A stretch of DNA of 64,000 bases from Flavobacterium zepuense (GTDB lineage: Bacteria > Bacteroidota > Bacteroidia > Flavobacteriales > Flavobacteriaceae), in contig NZ_VJVZ01000003.1 of the NCBI RefSeq assembly GCF_007097145.1, positions 1 through 64,000 on the forward strand. Direction: 5' to 3'. Shown here one piece after another: positions 44,465 through 53,310 of this stretch. How positions within the stretch are numbered: the first letter of the stretch is position 1; every line of letters starts with the position of its first letter. The notes below the pieces were generated by a model. The model was not told where the DNA came from, did no database searches, and saw nothing but the letters and a program-made list of their open reading frames with translations. The translations under genes and the position numbers were made by a program.

Positions 44465-45400
44465 TTAAAACCCTTTTTGCATTTTTGGCGTAACCTGAAA
44501 CTCCCAATAGTTGGGCCTTTCTGACGGTATAAGGTGAAAGTTAATGGCACGGTGTATAATTTCCTGAGAATACATATGCCCTGCACCCAACCCATTTACA
44601 CCAAAATTTCCCTCGGGAGTATGGCCCCTAAACGAGGTGCGCCCCTGGTTAAGGTCAAACGAATGCATATTGGCATCCCACGGGGTATTATTCCGGCTTC
44701 GCTTTAAAAAATCAGAATCTACTTCTGTGGCCGTAGTAGGCGTATAATCAAATGCGCGTGATGATGTCCTTTCAAACCAATTACCTGTATTTGTCTTATT
44801 AAAACTTTCAAGACTTTGCTCTGCGGCCAGTCTGTCGGTTTCACTAAAAGAATCGGTATCGGCTGTAAACACGTCACTGGCAATTATAAGCTGGTACGGA
44901 CTGTTCTTTGCGCCAAAGGTAAAATTGCCGCCGCCTGTCCACCAACGGTCATAACCATCAGCTATGCCTATTTTTTTAAAAGCACCAAAGTCGTTATAGG
45001 TTTGGAAACTAAAATCGCCTGCGCGGAGCTGTACAAAGCCTACATGTTGGTTCCTGCCGCTGTTGTTTAGGATAAGGTTGGTACCAATGGTTGCCGAGTA
45101 TTGAAAACGGTCTTCCATACCGGTACCGCTATCTACATGCAGCGGGTAAACACTCATGGGGTTGCCCCGGCCTGAGCCTGCGGTTATCTTGCCGGTAAAA
45201 ACGGTATCGTAATTCATTTTACTGCTGTTAGACAACGTGCCTATACCACCATTGTAAAAGTTAACCGAGAAATTTACACCCGGCTGTACCGAATTGATAC
45301 GCTTACTGATGCCAATGCCCGCGGTACCACTCATGTAGGGTTTACCCCCACCAAAGTGCCAGCTTAAGCCTGCAAAAAAATTAGTTTCTAATTCGTCCAT
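44465..45400 (-). CDS. Ntox23-like polymorphic toxin effector
   Basis: 311 residues. The start FFAGLSWHFGGGKPYMSGTA, then GISKRINSVQPGVNFSVNFY and NGGIGT, matches my recall of the Bacteroidota bacterial toxin 23 (Ntox23) domain. A Trp/Gly block (YDRWWTGGGNFTFGA) and a C-terminal GHMYSQEIIHRAINFHLIPS with conserved-looking His follow. There is no N-terminal VgrG/PAAR-type module, so it may ride in the Hcp tube: an Hcp gene lies 5 bp upstream. Enzymatic activity is unknown to me. Confidence 0.65.
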   Translation of the reverse strand: MDELETNFFAGLSWHFGGGKPYMSGTAGIGISKRINSVQPGVNFSVNFYNGGIGTLSNSSKMNYDTVFTGKITAGSGRGNPMSVYPLHVDSGTGMEDRFQYSATIGTNLILNNSGRNQHVGFVQLRAGDFSFQTYNDFGAFKKIGIADGYDRWWTGGGNFTFGAKNSPYQLIIASDVFTADTDSFSETDRLAAEQSLESFNKTNTGNWFERTSSRAFDYTPTTATEVDSDFLKRSRNNTPWDANMHSFDLNQGRTSFRGHTPEGNFGVNGLGAGHMYSQEIIHRAINFHLIPSERPNYWEFQVTPKMQKGF

Positions 45401-45405
45401 AGCCC

Positions 45406-45801
45406 TTAGAATTTGAGAGGCCAGTTCCTTGCAAACTGAGACCCGTTCATGTTGATCTCTTTTGCAGATATAACTACCTCAATTTTCATAGACATTGTGT
45501 TGTAGGCAACAAAAACCTCGTCGTACCTAATACAGTAACCTTCCTTAAACTGCAGTTCGCGCATTTTAGAAATCGCATCCCTCCTGTAAAAGGTTAGTTT
45601 GCCATTTTTAGTTTGAGAATTGCTTACCATCCAGTCAAAAAGCATGGTGCTTTTTGTAGACTCAATAACTACACGAATTTTTCCGCCTGCGGGATCTGCC
45701 GATGGTTTACCGCTTTTATCGGTATCCTGGCCAAGAGTGCATTGAAATTCCAACACATTCATAACCTCCCCATCTATTTCAAGCTTTGCTAAAAATGACA
45801 T
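45406..45801 (-). CDS. tssD: Hcp-like tube protein TssD (second copy, cargo-associated)
   Basis: 131 residues from ATG 45801; the open frame extends upstream, but homology starts at MSFLAKLEIDGEVMNVLEFQ. It shares the pattern of the other TssD: LFDWM, RRDAISKMRELQFKEGYCIR and VVISAKEINMNG. Divergent from the first TssD and directly upstream of the toxin gene, so it may be a specialised carrier. A hairpin separates it from the first tssD. Confidence 0.88.
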   Translation of the reverse strand: MSFLAKLEIDGEVMNVLEFQCTLGQDTDKSGKPSADPAGGKIRVVIESTKSTMLFDWMVSNSQTKNGKLTFYRRDAISKMRELQFKEGYCIRYDEVFVAYNTMSMKIEVVISAKEINMNGSQFARNWPLKF

Positions 45802-45834
45802 ATATAAATGGTTTAAATTAAAACAATAACTAAC

Positions 45835-45876
45835 AATAATAAAGGGGATGATTTGCAAACCAAACCCTTTATTATT
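45835..45876 (-). terminator. Intra-operon hairpin between the two tssD genes
   Basis: 12-bp perfect stem (45835-45846 with 45865-45876) and an 18-nt loop with an inner TTTG/CAAA pairing, 28 bp after the first tssD stop; followed on the minus strand by a T-rich stretch. It probably acts as a partial terminator. Confidence 0.55.
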
Positions 45877-45903
45877 AGTTTAAATAAGTAAATTGTAATT
45901 TAA

Positions 45904-46290
45904 TTACACCCATTCATTTACGTGCTCGCCGCCACCGCATGAAAGTTCTTTTGCAGATATTGTAAAGGTTTCTGTAAGCGGGCTGCCGTCTGCAGCGTTA
46001 AAACTTTCTTTGTAGTTAACCAGATAACCTTCTTTAAAGTTCATTTCTTTCAGTTTCGCGTCAGTATCACGCTTAACGTACTGGATTGAACCATCTTTTC
46101 TTTCGAAGTTATTGGTCATCCATTCAAAGAAGAATGAATCGCCTGTAGACTCTACAGTAAGATCGATAGTTCCGCCACGGGTTACTGATGATGGGCGGCC
46201 GGTTGCGTCTATTTCCTGGTGAAGATTGTACGATGCGTTAAGAATGTTTAATTCTTTTCCGCCAACTTTTAGTTTTGATTTGAATGACAT
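45904..46290 (-). CDS. tssD: Hcp-like tube protein TssD (main copy)
   Basis: 128 residues, the normal T6SSiii TssD size. SFKSKLKVGGKELNILNASY, FFFEWMTNNFERKDGS, LKEMNFKEGYLVNYKE and ISAKELSCGGGEH. It forms the hexameric inner tube. A 184-bp gap separates it from tssC, enough for its own promoter, though I found no clean TANNTTTG box. Confidence 0.92.
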   Translation of the reverse strand: MSFKSKLKVGGKELNILNASYNLHQEIDATGRPSSVTRGGTIDLTVESTGDSFFFEWMTNNFERKDGSIQYVKRDTDAKLKEMNFKEGYLVNYKESFNAADGSPLTETFTISAKELSCGGGEHVNEWV

Positions 46291-46474
46291 AATAAAATAT
46301 TTAAAGTTTATAATTTAATAAGGAAGTTGGAAGTAAGTAGGGTGATTTATTATGTGCTATCTTATATCTAATTTACGTAATTATTTTGATACAATCTCAT
46401 TTATATACGTTAAATTATTGTAAATGTGTTGTTTAATTATTTATTAACTGAATTTAATTCAAAAAATGCGCGTT

Positions 46475-47842
46475 TTAATTTTCCGCATATTCGGTATCCC
46501 ATTCGTTACCGTCATCGCCTTTTTGCCCATCCATTTTAATTAAGAAGTTCTTGGCCGGGAAGTAAGGCTTTAATCGGATATCAAGAAAAATCCTGTCTTT
46601 CTGGTTAGGGTCCTGCTCAAATCTTTTAACCTCAAAATCTTCGATTAATTTATCAGGCCCAGTAACATTATCAAGGAATTTTACCACCTGGTTTAATATC
46701 TCTTTACGTGTTTTTGCGTTAAAATTCTCAAAAGCACGCCTGTTTAAAAAGTCCATTAATACTTTAGTAACATAATCAAACACACGAACTACCGAGTAGG
46801 TTTGCAGCCCAAGGTTATCGCCATTAAAGAGCGTTTTGCCAGAGAACGCCATTACTTTGCCATACTCGTTAACCATAGGTATAAGCCCAAGGTTCTCTAA
46901 GTTGGCTATCTCGCTCTTTTTAAGGTCGAATTTTACACCATCTACCTCGTTAATACCACCAAATTTTTTACCGGCAGTAACCTGAGACATTAGTGTATTA
47001 TATATTTTACCGGCAAGCGCTGTAGATGGCGGAACGTAAAGGTGATCCTCCTCGTCTATCTCATCATGTTTGCCCCTGCCCACAAGCCAGTTACATGCCA
47101 TCATAACGTTAGAACGGAACGTATCGCCACCTGTAAGGTTAGCCGACTCGAACATTTCCATAACATCATCCGGTTCATCAAGGTGCTGAAAATCGGTAAT
47201 AAGCATTACTTTGTTATCATAAGCTATTTTACCCCATTTCTCAATTACTTTATTAGAGCCAAGATAACCCGGTATAACCAGTAATGAGTAATTTTGCCTA
47301 AGGTCTAAACGGTCGTAACCATTTACAAGCTCTTCCTGTATATTATCTATAAAGCGTGAGTTGTCAAGGTCTTTTAACTGATCCAGCTCGGCATTCATTA
47401 TCGAGATATTTTTAAGCTTGCTGGCCTCGGTATTTTTGTAAAATAACGATAGTGTGCGGTAGCTTTCTTCCAGCTCGCGCGATTCTGCCACGGCCGCAGC
47501 GAGGTTTTTCTTTAGGGCTGCCTCTGTATCCTCTGATTTTTTTGTAGTTTCTGCCACAAGGTCCAAAAGATTATCAGATGCCTTTAACGACTCTGCCCAA
47601 AGTTTTAGCACCGTTTTTAGTTCGGCGCGCTCGGCTTTTTTGCTTGATTCGCTTAAAAATATATTTTTACGTGCTTTACGCTCAGGGTTTAAATTCTGCA
47701 CGCCTTCTATAGCGCCCTCTAAAAGGTCGAAACCACCGTACTGAATAAATGAATCTAAGCTTTGCTCAAGGGTTGCAGGAGCTAATGTTTTAGTCTCCTG
47801 TATATTGTTTATTGATGCCTTAGCACCTTCCTGATTTATCAT
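46475..47842 (-). CDS. tssC: Sheath large subunit TssC
   Basis: 455 residues. Typical TssC features: DQLKDLDNSRFIDNIQEEL, YSLLVIPGYLG, VMLITDFQHLDEP, FRSNVMMACNWLVG, VYGK-like NEYGKVMAFSGKTLFNGDN and the handshake-region C-terminus FPAKNFLIKMDGQKGDDG. N-terminal ~110 residues are helical and charged. Pairs with TssB, 8 bp upstream, to form the contractile sheath. Confidence 0.92.
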   Translation of the reverse strand: MINQEGAKASINNIQETKTLAPATLEQSLDSFIQYGGFDLLEGAIEGVQNLNPERKARKNIFLSESSKKAERAELKTVLKLWAESLKASDNLLDLVAETTKKSEDTEAALKKNLAAAVAESRELEESYRTLSLFYKNTEASKLKNISIMNAELDQLKDLDNSRFIDNIQEELVNGYDRLDLRQNYSLLVIPGYLGSNKVIEKWGKIAYDNKVMLITDFQHLDEPDDVMEMFESANLTGGDTFRSNVMMACNWLVGRGKHDEIDEEDHLYVPPSTALAGKIYNTLMSQVTAGKKFGGINEVDGVKFDLKKSEIANLENLGLIPMVNEYGKVMAFSGKTLFNGDNLGLQTYSVVRVFDYVTKVLMDFLNRRAFENFNAKTRKEILNQVVKFLDNVTGPDKLIEDFEVKRFEQDPNQKDRIFLDIRLKPYFPAKNFLIKMDGQKGDDGNEWDTEYAEN

Positions 47843-47850
47843 AATGCTAA

Positions 47851-48315
47851 TTATTTATCGGTTTGTTCTATCTCTTTAATCAGTGTTTCTATCGCATCAA
47901 TAATAGATTGTTTTGCTTCCGGGTTCTGTAAGGCAAGCTTTAACACCTTGTTGGTTTTAAGCTGCTTTATCATTTTTTGGTACTGCTCATTCTTGGTTTT
48001 TAGGTCTAACAGGAAAGGGCTTTGCGCCGTAAGGCCTTTTATAGAGAAATCGCCTACGTTTTTAAAAGCAAGCTCTTCTCTTGTAATGTGGCCGTTGTTA
48101 TCTTCAAAAGCTACTTTAACCTTAGGGTTATAGTGCTCAAAGACCTCGTCCATCGTTTCCAGGCCTGTAACAATTTCCGGCCTTGCAGGCGTATTAGGAG
48201 TAAGTTTTTGCGCTATAAGTGTTTTGTTTTGAGGGATCTCCAGTATACTCTCCTGCCCTTCCTGCCTTACCTCGTTACCGCCAATACCGTAACTATTTGA
48301 AAATGAATTTGCCAT
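47851..48315 (-). CDS. tssB: Sheath small subunit TssB
   Basis: 154 residues. Contains VKVAFEDNNGHITREELAFK and NVGDFSIKGLTAQSPFLLDL, the TssB core (phi-F-x-x-x-x-DF.P), followed by a helical tail. Upstream of tssC in the sheath pair. Confidence 0.9.
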   Translation of the reverse strand: MANSFSNSYGIGGNEVRQEGQESILEIPQNKTLIAQKLTPNTPARPEIVTGLETMDEVFEHYNPKVKVAFEDNNGHITREELAFKNVGDFSIKGLTAQSPFLLDLKTKNEQYQKMIKQLKTNKVLKLALQNPEAKQSIIDAIETLIKEIEQTDK

Positions 48316-48349
48316 TGTATCTTGTATTAATATTTATAAAAAGGTTAGT

Positions 48350-49342
48350 TTAAAAAAGGCCCTTAAACTTGTAGTTTATCTTAATCATTGTTACACAACC
48401 GTCGGCATCCCTTACAAGGCCTATACTCCTGATCTTTATCGATTTTTTACGGATGTCTTTATCCAGTGATTCCAGCGTTATTACCTTGCCTTTTTTAAGC
48501 TCTACCAAAGGCAGGGCATCGCTGCAAAAATATCGTGTAAGGTTTTGGTAGGTTAGTTTGTCTTCTGCCACACCCATTATCAGGCCTTCCAGCTTAACCT
48601 CGTTAATTCCGGGTATCTCGGCACTGCGCTTAGGGGCATCGGGCACGTTGCTGTAATATTCTTCAACGGGGTCTACCCTAACGCTGTTGCGGCGTTTTAT
48701 CCTTTCAGAAACGATATCCTTTGGCTGTTTTTTAATAGGCAGCACAGTGATTTTTGCAAACTGAACATTTTTAACATCGCCGTTTACCACTAACGATACC
48801 ACCTTTTCTCCCGGTGTACGGTACGTGTAAGTAGGGTTTTTATCTATCGAGTTTATTTTAGAGCTGTCCTCAAAACGCCACTCCCACGAGGTGGCATTAG
48901 CAGTAGAATCTTTAAACTGTATCTGCTCGCCTTCTTTAACCACTTTAGGGGCAAAAAATTTGGGCAATATTGCTGTGTTTACCACATTAACCCTTGGCAC
49001 AATAGTAATCGTTTTTTCTACGTTACAGGTGTTGTTTATAACCAGCCTTACTTTGTATTTACCAGGGCCGGAAAACGCATGTCCAACTTTAGAGCGGTAC
49101 GATACCGGAGTACCGTCATTAAAGCTCCATGTCCACTCATAACCCGTATCAGAAATATCAGAAAATGTAATCAGTTCGCCGGCTTTAAAAGATGGTGCAT
49201 CTATCTTAAAATCGTTAACAGTACAATTGCTGGCGCTGTTCATTTTAAAGGCAAGCAAAACACCCGACAATAGTAATAGTCCTCCCATAAAGAGTAAAAC
49301 TTTTAAGTCAAAATGAGTTTTTATTTGCGGTCCCTTATTCAT
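48350..49342 (-). CDS. tssP: PKD-domain membrane protein, probable TssP
   Basis: 330 residues. One transmembrane helix (VLLFMGGLLLLSGVLLAF, residues 13-30) then two PKD/Ig-like modules (TGYEWTWSFNDGTPVSYRSK; ATSWEWRFEDSSK...PTYTYRTPGEKVVS) and a C-terminal domain of ~110 residues. Topology: short cytoplasmic N-terminus, periplasmic body. First gene of the minus-strand T6SS operon, before tssB. By position and topology it is the likely TssP of the Bacteroidota trans-envelope complex; I am not sure of the family assignment. Confidence 0.55.
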   Translation of the reverse strand: MNKGPQIKTHFDLKVLLFMGGLLLLSGVLLAFKMNSASNCTVNDFKIDAPSFKAGELITFSDISDTGYEWTWSFNDGTPVSYRSKVGHAFSGPGKYKVRLVINNTCNVEKTITIVPRVNVVNTAILPKFFAPKVVKEGEQIQFKDSTANATSWEWRFEDSSKINSIDKNPTYTYRTPGEKVVSLVVNGDVKNVQFAKITVLPIKKQPKDIVSERIKRRNSVRVDPVEEYYSNVPDAPKRSAEIPGINEVKLEGLIMGVAEDKLTYQNLTRYFCSDALPLVELKKGKVITLESLDKDIRKKSIKIRSIGLVRDADGCVTMIKINYKFKGLF

Positions 49343-49710
49343 TTAAATTCTGAGTATTTCATTTAAATTGTAGGTAATTGTTTAACATAAGTACAATTAC
49401 TCTTTGGTAAAACTGCTAATTATGTAACAAAACAAAGATTTAAATTTTAATGTAGGCTGCACTTTAACAAACATTTTTGTCAAAATTAACATAGCTTATT
49501 AATGCTTCAAAACCAAGCAATTAGAGAACGTTAAATTCGTTTTAATAAAAAGTTAAAAGCAATTGATTAACATAAAAACGTACTAATTTAACATCACAAT
49601 TGTAGTCTGAACCAAAATTCAGGATGTTATTTTTGAAAGTAAAAACCTATAATAGTTACTTTCTGAATAGTGTTTAAATGATAAGCCTTAATAGTAAAAT
49701 TTAGTAATTA
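49343..49710. promoter_or_regulatory. Divergent T6SS promoter region
   Basis: 368 bp without gene. Candidate -7 boxes: CAAAATTA at 49481-49488 (minus strand TAATTTTG, leader ~130 nt to 49342) and TATTTTTG at 49628-49635 (plus strand, leader ~70 nt to 49711). AT-rich, no clear operator dyad. This single region probably sets expression of both T6SS operons. Confidence 0.5.
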
Positions 49711-50301
49711 ATGTTTAAAAAAACAGTATTGGTTGTAATGACGGCAATGTGGGCAATGGGGTGCCAGAGTAAGAAAGAATTTGTAATAACTGATGAGCAG
49801 GTAGCGACGGAATCTACCCTTAAAAAAGACAAATCAGGCAAGCCAATATATAGTACAACCCTTACAGATAATGACAAGCAGTATTTTGCAAAAAAGCTGG
49901 CTGTTACAGAGCCCCAGATATACAATGTTAAGCTGTATAATTTTATTAAAGCCTGGGAAGGCACGCCCTATATTTATGGCGGTACTACCCGAAACGGAAT
50001 AGACTGTTCTGCCCTTATGAGAGAGCTTTACAGCTATGTGTATGGCAAAAACCTATCGGGCACGGCATCTGACATTGCAATGGATAAAAAAATTGAATTG
50101 TTTAAGCAAACTGAGAACCTTAGGGAAGGCGACCTTGTTTTTTTTAGGATTACCGATGAAAAAATCATAACGCATGTAGGCATCTATTTACAGAACGACC
50201 GTTTTTTTTCGGCTAACCGGTATGGAGGAACCGAAATTTCGAGCTTACAAAAGCCGTATTGGGAAAAAAACTTTATTACTGCAGGACGCTTTGCGCAATA
50301 G
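49711..50301 (+). CDS. NlpC/P60 lipoprotein, cell-wall peptidase of the T6SS locus
   Basis: 196 residues. Lipoprotein signal (AMWAMGC, Cys18). NlpC/P60 domain with catalytic Cys99 in RNGIDCSALM and His155 in KIITHVGIYL, and WEGTPYIYGG. Its stop is 4 bp before tssG, so it is the first gene of the structural operon. It probably trims cross-links in the producer's wall so the envelope complex can assemble, like other T6SS-linked wall hydrolases. Secreted effector is less likely given the lipoprotein signal. Confidence 0.78.
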   Translation: MFKKTVLVVMTAMWAMGCQSKKEFVITDEQVATESTLKKDKSGKPIYSTTLTDNDKQYFAKKLAVTEPQIYNVKLYNFIKAWEGTPYIYGGTTRNGIDCSALMRELYSYVYGKNLSGTASDIAMDKKIELFKQTENLREGDLVFFRITDEKIITHVGIYLQNDRFFSANRYGGTEISSLQKPYWEKNFITAGRFAQ

Positions 50302-50305
50302 TGCC

Positions 50306-51232
50306 ATGGATATTAACCCATTTTTAACCGAAAACTTTAAGCATCTCACTCCGTTTGATGTAAGGGCAGAACTTTTGTTTGATGCCCTAATTAAATATGG
50401 CAGTGACGATGCAGATATTGTTATAAAAAATAGCGGGCTGTTTTTTAGAAAGTACAGCAAGGACATTTTAAATGTTACTAACGATATTAACGACCCCGAT
50501 ATTTTAAACATTGCCGTAAGCCGCGACAGCATTTATGATATAATGCCCGAGAGCCTTACCCACAATTACCGCGGTAATGATGAGCGCGAAGACCCCGTGC
50601 AGGAATTTAAAAAAAGAAAGCGCGAAGAAAAGGAAGCGCGACATTTTTACAATCCGTTGGAAAATGAATTGTTTCGCTTTAGGCATGATATAGAAAAATA
50701 CGAGTCGCATTTTTTTGCTTCTATGAACACTGGTGGCGTTGCCGATATCATAAGGATCATACTGGGTGTAGATGCCATTATTCCCGATGTATTGGTAGTT
50801 AAACTGTTTTATGCCTTTATGAAACAAAAAAGCAGCAATAATCAGGACATAGTCCACATTTGCAGTATCCTGCAAAGCATACTTTTAGAGGAGGTTACTT
50901 ATAAAACATCTAACATTAAACTGGAACGCGTTTATGATGTTGAAAACCAGAATGCCGACATGATAATGGGTATTAACACTACGCTGGAAAGCAGCGAGAA
51001 CATTTTTTTAAAAAAATACGATTTTAAAATTGGCCCATTGGCAAACCCCGATAACTTGCCGTATTATTTTAATGGCCAGGTACTTGAGGCGTTCTTAAAT
51101 ACATTTTTTAATTTATTTATTCCTTTTCATGCGCAGTTTAGCTTTATTATTTCTTTAAACCACGAAGATGAGCTGTTTAGCATGGACGATACACTTTATA
51201 AATCCAGATTAGGAATTTCAACAGTATTATAA
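50306..51232 (+). CDS. tssG: Baseplate protein TssG
   Basis: 308 residues from ATG 50306; an in-frame upstream start at 50222 lies inside the NlpC gene and is not supported. Sequence recalls T6SSiii TssG: HLTPFDVRAELLFDALIKYG, LFRFRHDIEKYESHFFASMN, SRLGISTVL ending. Baseplate wedge partner of TssF, TssE and TssK. Followed by tssN after 2 bp. Confidence 0.75.
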   Translation: MDINPFLTENFKHLTPFDVRAELLFDALIKYGSDDADIVIKNSGLFFRKYSKDILNVTNDINDPDILNIAVSRDSIYDIMPESLTHNYRGNDEREDPVQEFKKRKREEKEARHFYNPLENELFRFRHDIEKYESHFFASMNTGGVADIIRIILGVDAIIPDVLVVKLFYAFMKQKSSNNQDIVHICSILQSILLEEVTYKTSNIKLERVYDVENQNADMIMGINTTLESSENIFLKKYDFKIGPLANPDNLPYYFNGQVLEAFLNTFFNLFIPFHAQFSFIISLNHEDELFSMDDTLYKSRLGISTVL

Positions 51233-51234
51233 TA

Positions 51235-52098
51235 ATGACAAAATATTTAAACCAGATAGGTGGCGGCCAAATTTTAGTGTACATCGTGCTTATTATTGCC
51301 ATTGCAATGATGATGTGCGTATTTATAGGCATGAAGGCCCCTGTGTTTAGGCAGGAAAAGAAAAAGTATTTTATCTATATAGTTATTCAGGGACTGGTTT
51401 TTTTAATATTCGGGGCTATTTTATACAATTTAAAAGGTACAACGCTACCCAACCGTTTTATATCATTACAAGTATACATGCTGGCGGCAGGTGCGGTTCA
51501 CTTAACCTTTTACCGCCTGTATTTTAAAAAATTTGAGGCTAAGGCTATTTATAAAGAACTGGCAATAGCTATAGTTTCGGCTGTATTTTTAGTGGCGTTT
51601 ATAGTCATGATAGTAAGCCATTTCCGCGAGTTAGAATATGTATTTTACCTAACCGGCGCTGCTTTTGCCTTTATTGTACCTACTTTTTGCTACGTACTTT
51701 TTGAAACAGCTGTATCTATACCCGCCAAACTGCACAAGCGCTGGTTTTACCCTGTTAGCGGCAGGTATCCGGCCCCTCAGATATCAGACATGCGCAACGT
51801 TATAATCGTAAACCTTATCTTCCAGAAAAAGGCTAACGAAAAACAGATCATCAACTTTAAGGTTAAGGCCCCGCGCGCGTTTGAATTTGGCAAGCTGTTC
51901 TATTATTTTATAAATGATTATAACGAGAAAAATCCTAACAGCAGGATACACTTTGTAGATGATGCCAATGAGCCCTACGGTTGGTATTTTTATACCAAGC
52001 CGAAATGGTTTGGATCATCGGAATATATTGACCCTGAACTTGCTGTAGACACCAACAATATTAAAGACGGAGAAACAATAATTTGCCAACGTATATAA
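51235..52098 (+). CDS. tssN: Bacteroidota T6SS membrane protein TssN
   Basis: 287 residues. Five hydrophobic segments in the first ~165 residues (VYIVLIIAIAMMMCVFIG, YIVIQGLVFLIFGAILY and others), then a cytoplasmic domain with RWFYPVSGRYPAPQISDMRN, FEFGKLFYYFINDYNEKNP and WYFYTKPKWFGS. This matches TssN, one of the subunits that replace TssJLM in subtype iii. Confidence 0.82.
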   Translation: MTKYLNQIGGGQILVYIVLIIAIAMMMCVFIGMKAPVFRQEKKKYFIYIVIQGLVFLIFGAILYNLKGTTLPNRFISLQVYMLAAGAVHLTFYRLYFKKFEAKAIYKELAIAIVSAVFLVAFIVMIVSHFRELEYVFYLTGAAFAFIVPTFCYVLFETAVSIPAKLHKRWFYPVSGRYPAPQISDMRNVIIVNLIFQKKANEKQIINFKVKAPRAFEFGKLFYYFINDYNEKNPNSRIHFVDDANEPYGWYFYTKPKWFGSSEYIDPELAVDTNNIKDGETIICQRI

Positions 52099-52108
52099 AC
52101 CAACAATA

Positions 52109-53296
52109 ATGGCTGAAAATATAACACACTTTCCGGTTAACTGGATAGACGGAATGAAGATTAACAAAAACCATTTTGTTACCCTTCAGGATAATATAGA
52201 AGATATGGTTAGGGATGCCCGAAATATTGGCGTTAATAACCTTAATTATGGCCTGTTAACCACAAACCTTACAAGGCCTTTTCAGTATGCTATATCTATA
52301 GATGCGCATAACGAGCTTAGCGTTACCATTAAATTTTTAAAAGCGGTTACCCCTGGCGGCGGCCGTATAGAAATTACCGACTACACCGGCGAGTTTAGCG
52401 AAAAAATAGAGCTTAGCGATTTTGATTTTAGGGAAAGCACCTATTACCTGCTGTTAAATATAGACCCGTATCAAAGGATACCTTCCGGCGAGCAGAACAT
52501 GGAGGAAGTTCCACCACGTTTTCCCAATGCCCTCCCACGCTATTTTTTAACCAGCGTTGTAGAGGCCGAGGTTAACCAGAACAATATCGGGAGCATGCAG
52601 TTTCCGCTGGCAAAATTCAGGTCGGTTTCGGGTAGTTTTGAGATCGTGACCGATTTTATACCCCCTGCACTAACCGTAAACAGCCATCCGCAACTTGTAA
52701 ACCTTTTCGAAAATTACGAGGCATTCTTTAAGCAGCTGGAAATTAACGCGGTACAGATATCTCAAAAAATACGTTTCAGGAACAATACCCAGGATGAAAA
52801 CCTTATTGCCAATATGGTTTTTGAAGCCTGCGGCAGGATCATGATGTTTACCGGGCAGCATATTAACCAAAACAAATGGATAAGCTTTAGCATGAGGCCT
52901 ATGGAGGTTTTAAATAATGTTGTAAGCCTTGCCAGGATTATAAAAAACACCTTTGACTCCTTTAGTGGTGATGGTAAGGAGATGCTTTTCAACTATTTCT
53001 CCGAGTGGACGGATACCACCAGTGGTGATTACGAGCGGCTGTTCTCTGAAACCATTAATATAAAATACCGCGCTTTTGATATTGCCCCTGTGGTTACACA
53101 GGTTAATGCCTTTATTACTAAATCAGAATACCTGTTTAATATCCTTAATCAGCTGGATTATATTGGCAAAAAACGCGATACGGGCATTTTTGTAAATGAA
53201 AATGTGGTGCAGAACGATAAGACCGCCCGCGGTTTCTTTGGCAATTCCGATAATAATAACGATAACAACTCTTCATTTTCTTTTTTAGCTGAATAG
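52109..53296 (+). CDS. tssK: Baseplate-membrane linker TssK
   Basis: 395 residues. N-terminal block HFPVNWIDGMKINKNHFVTL is the TssK start; the shoulder domain and C-terminal helical part follow, with an Asn/Asp-rich linker at the end (DNNNDNNSS). Connects the baseplate to the trans-envelope complex. 10 bp after tssN. Confidence 0.85.
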   Translation: MAENITHFPVNWIDGMKINKNHFVTLQDNIEDMVRDARNIGVNNLNYGLLTTNLTRPFQYAISIDAHNELSVTIKFLKAVTPGGGRIEITDYTGEFSEKIELSDFDFRESTYYLLLNIDPYQRIPSGEQNMEEVPPRFPNALPRYFLTSVVEAEVNQNNIGSMQFPLAKFRSVSGSFEIVTDFIPPALTVNSHPQLVNLFENYEAFFKQLEINAVQISQKIRFRNNTQDENLIANMVFEACGRIMMFTGQHINQNKWISFSMRPMEVLNNVVSLARIIKNTFDSFSGDGKEMLFNYFSEWTDTTSGDYERLFSETINIKYRAFDIAPVVTQVNAFITKSEYLFNILNQLDYIGKKRDTGIFVNENVVQNDKTARGFFGNSDNNNDNNSSFSFLAE

Positions 53297-53310
53297 AAAA
53301 ATACAACATC

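Noticed and set aside
50222..50305. Upstream start of TssG inside the NlpC/P60 gene
   Set aside because: The extra 28 codons lie in another frame of the NlpC coding end; ATG 50306 directly follows its stop.
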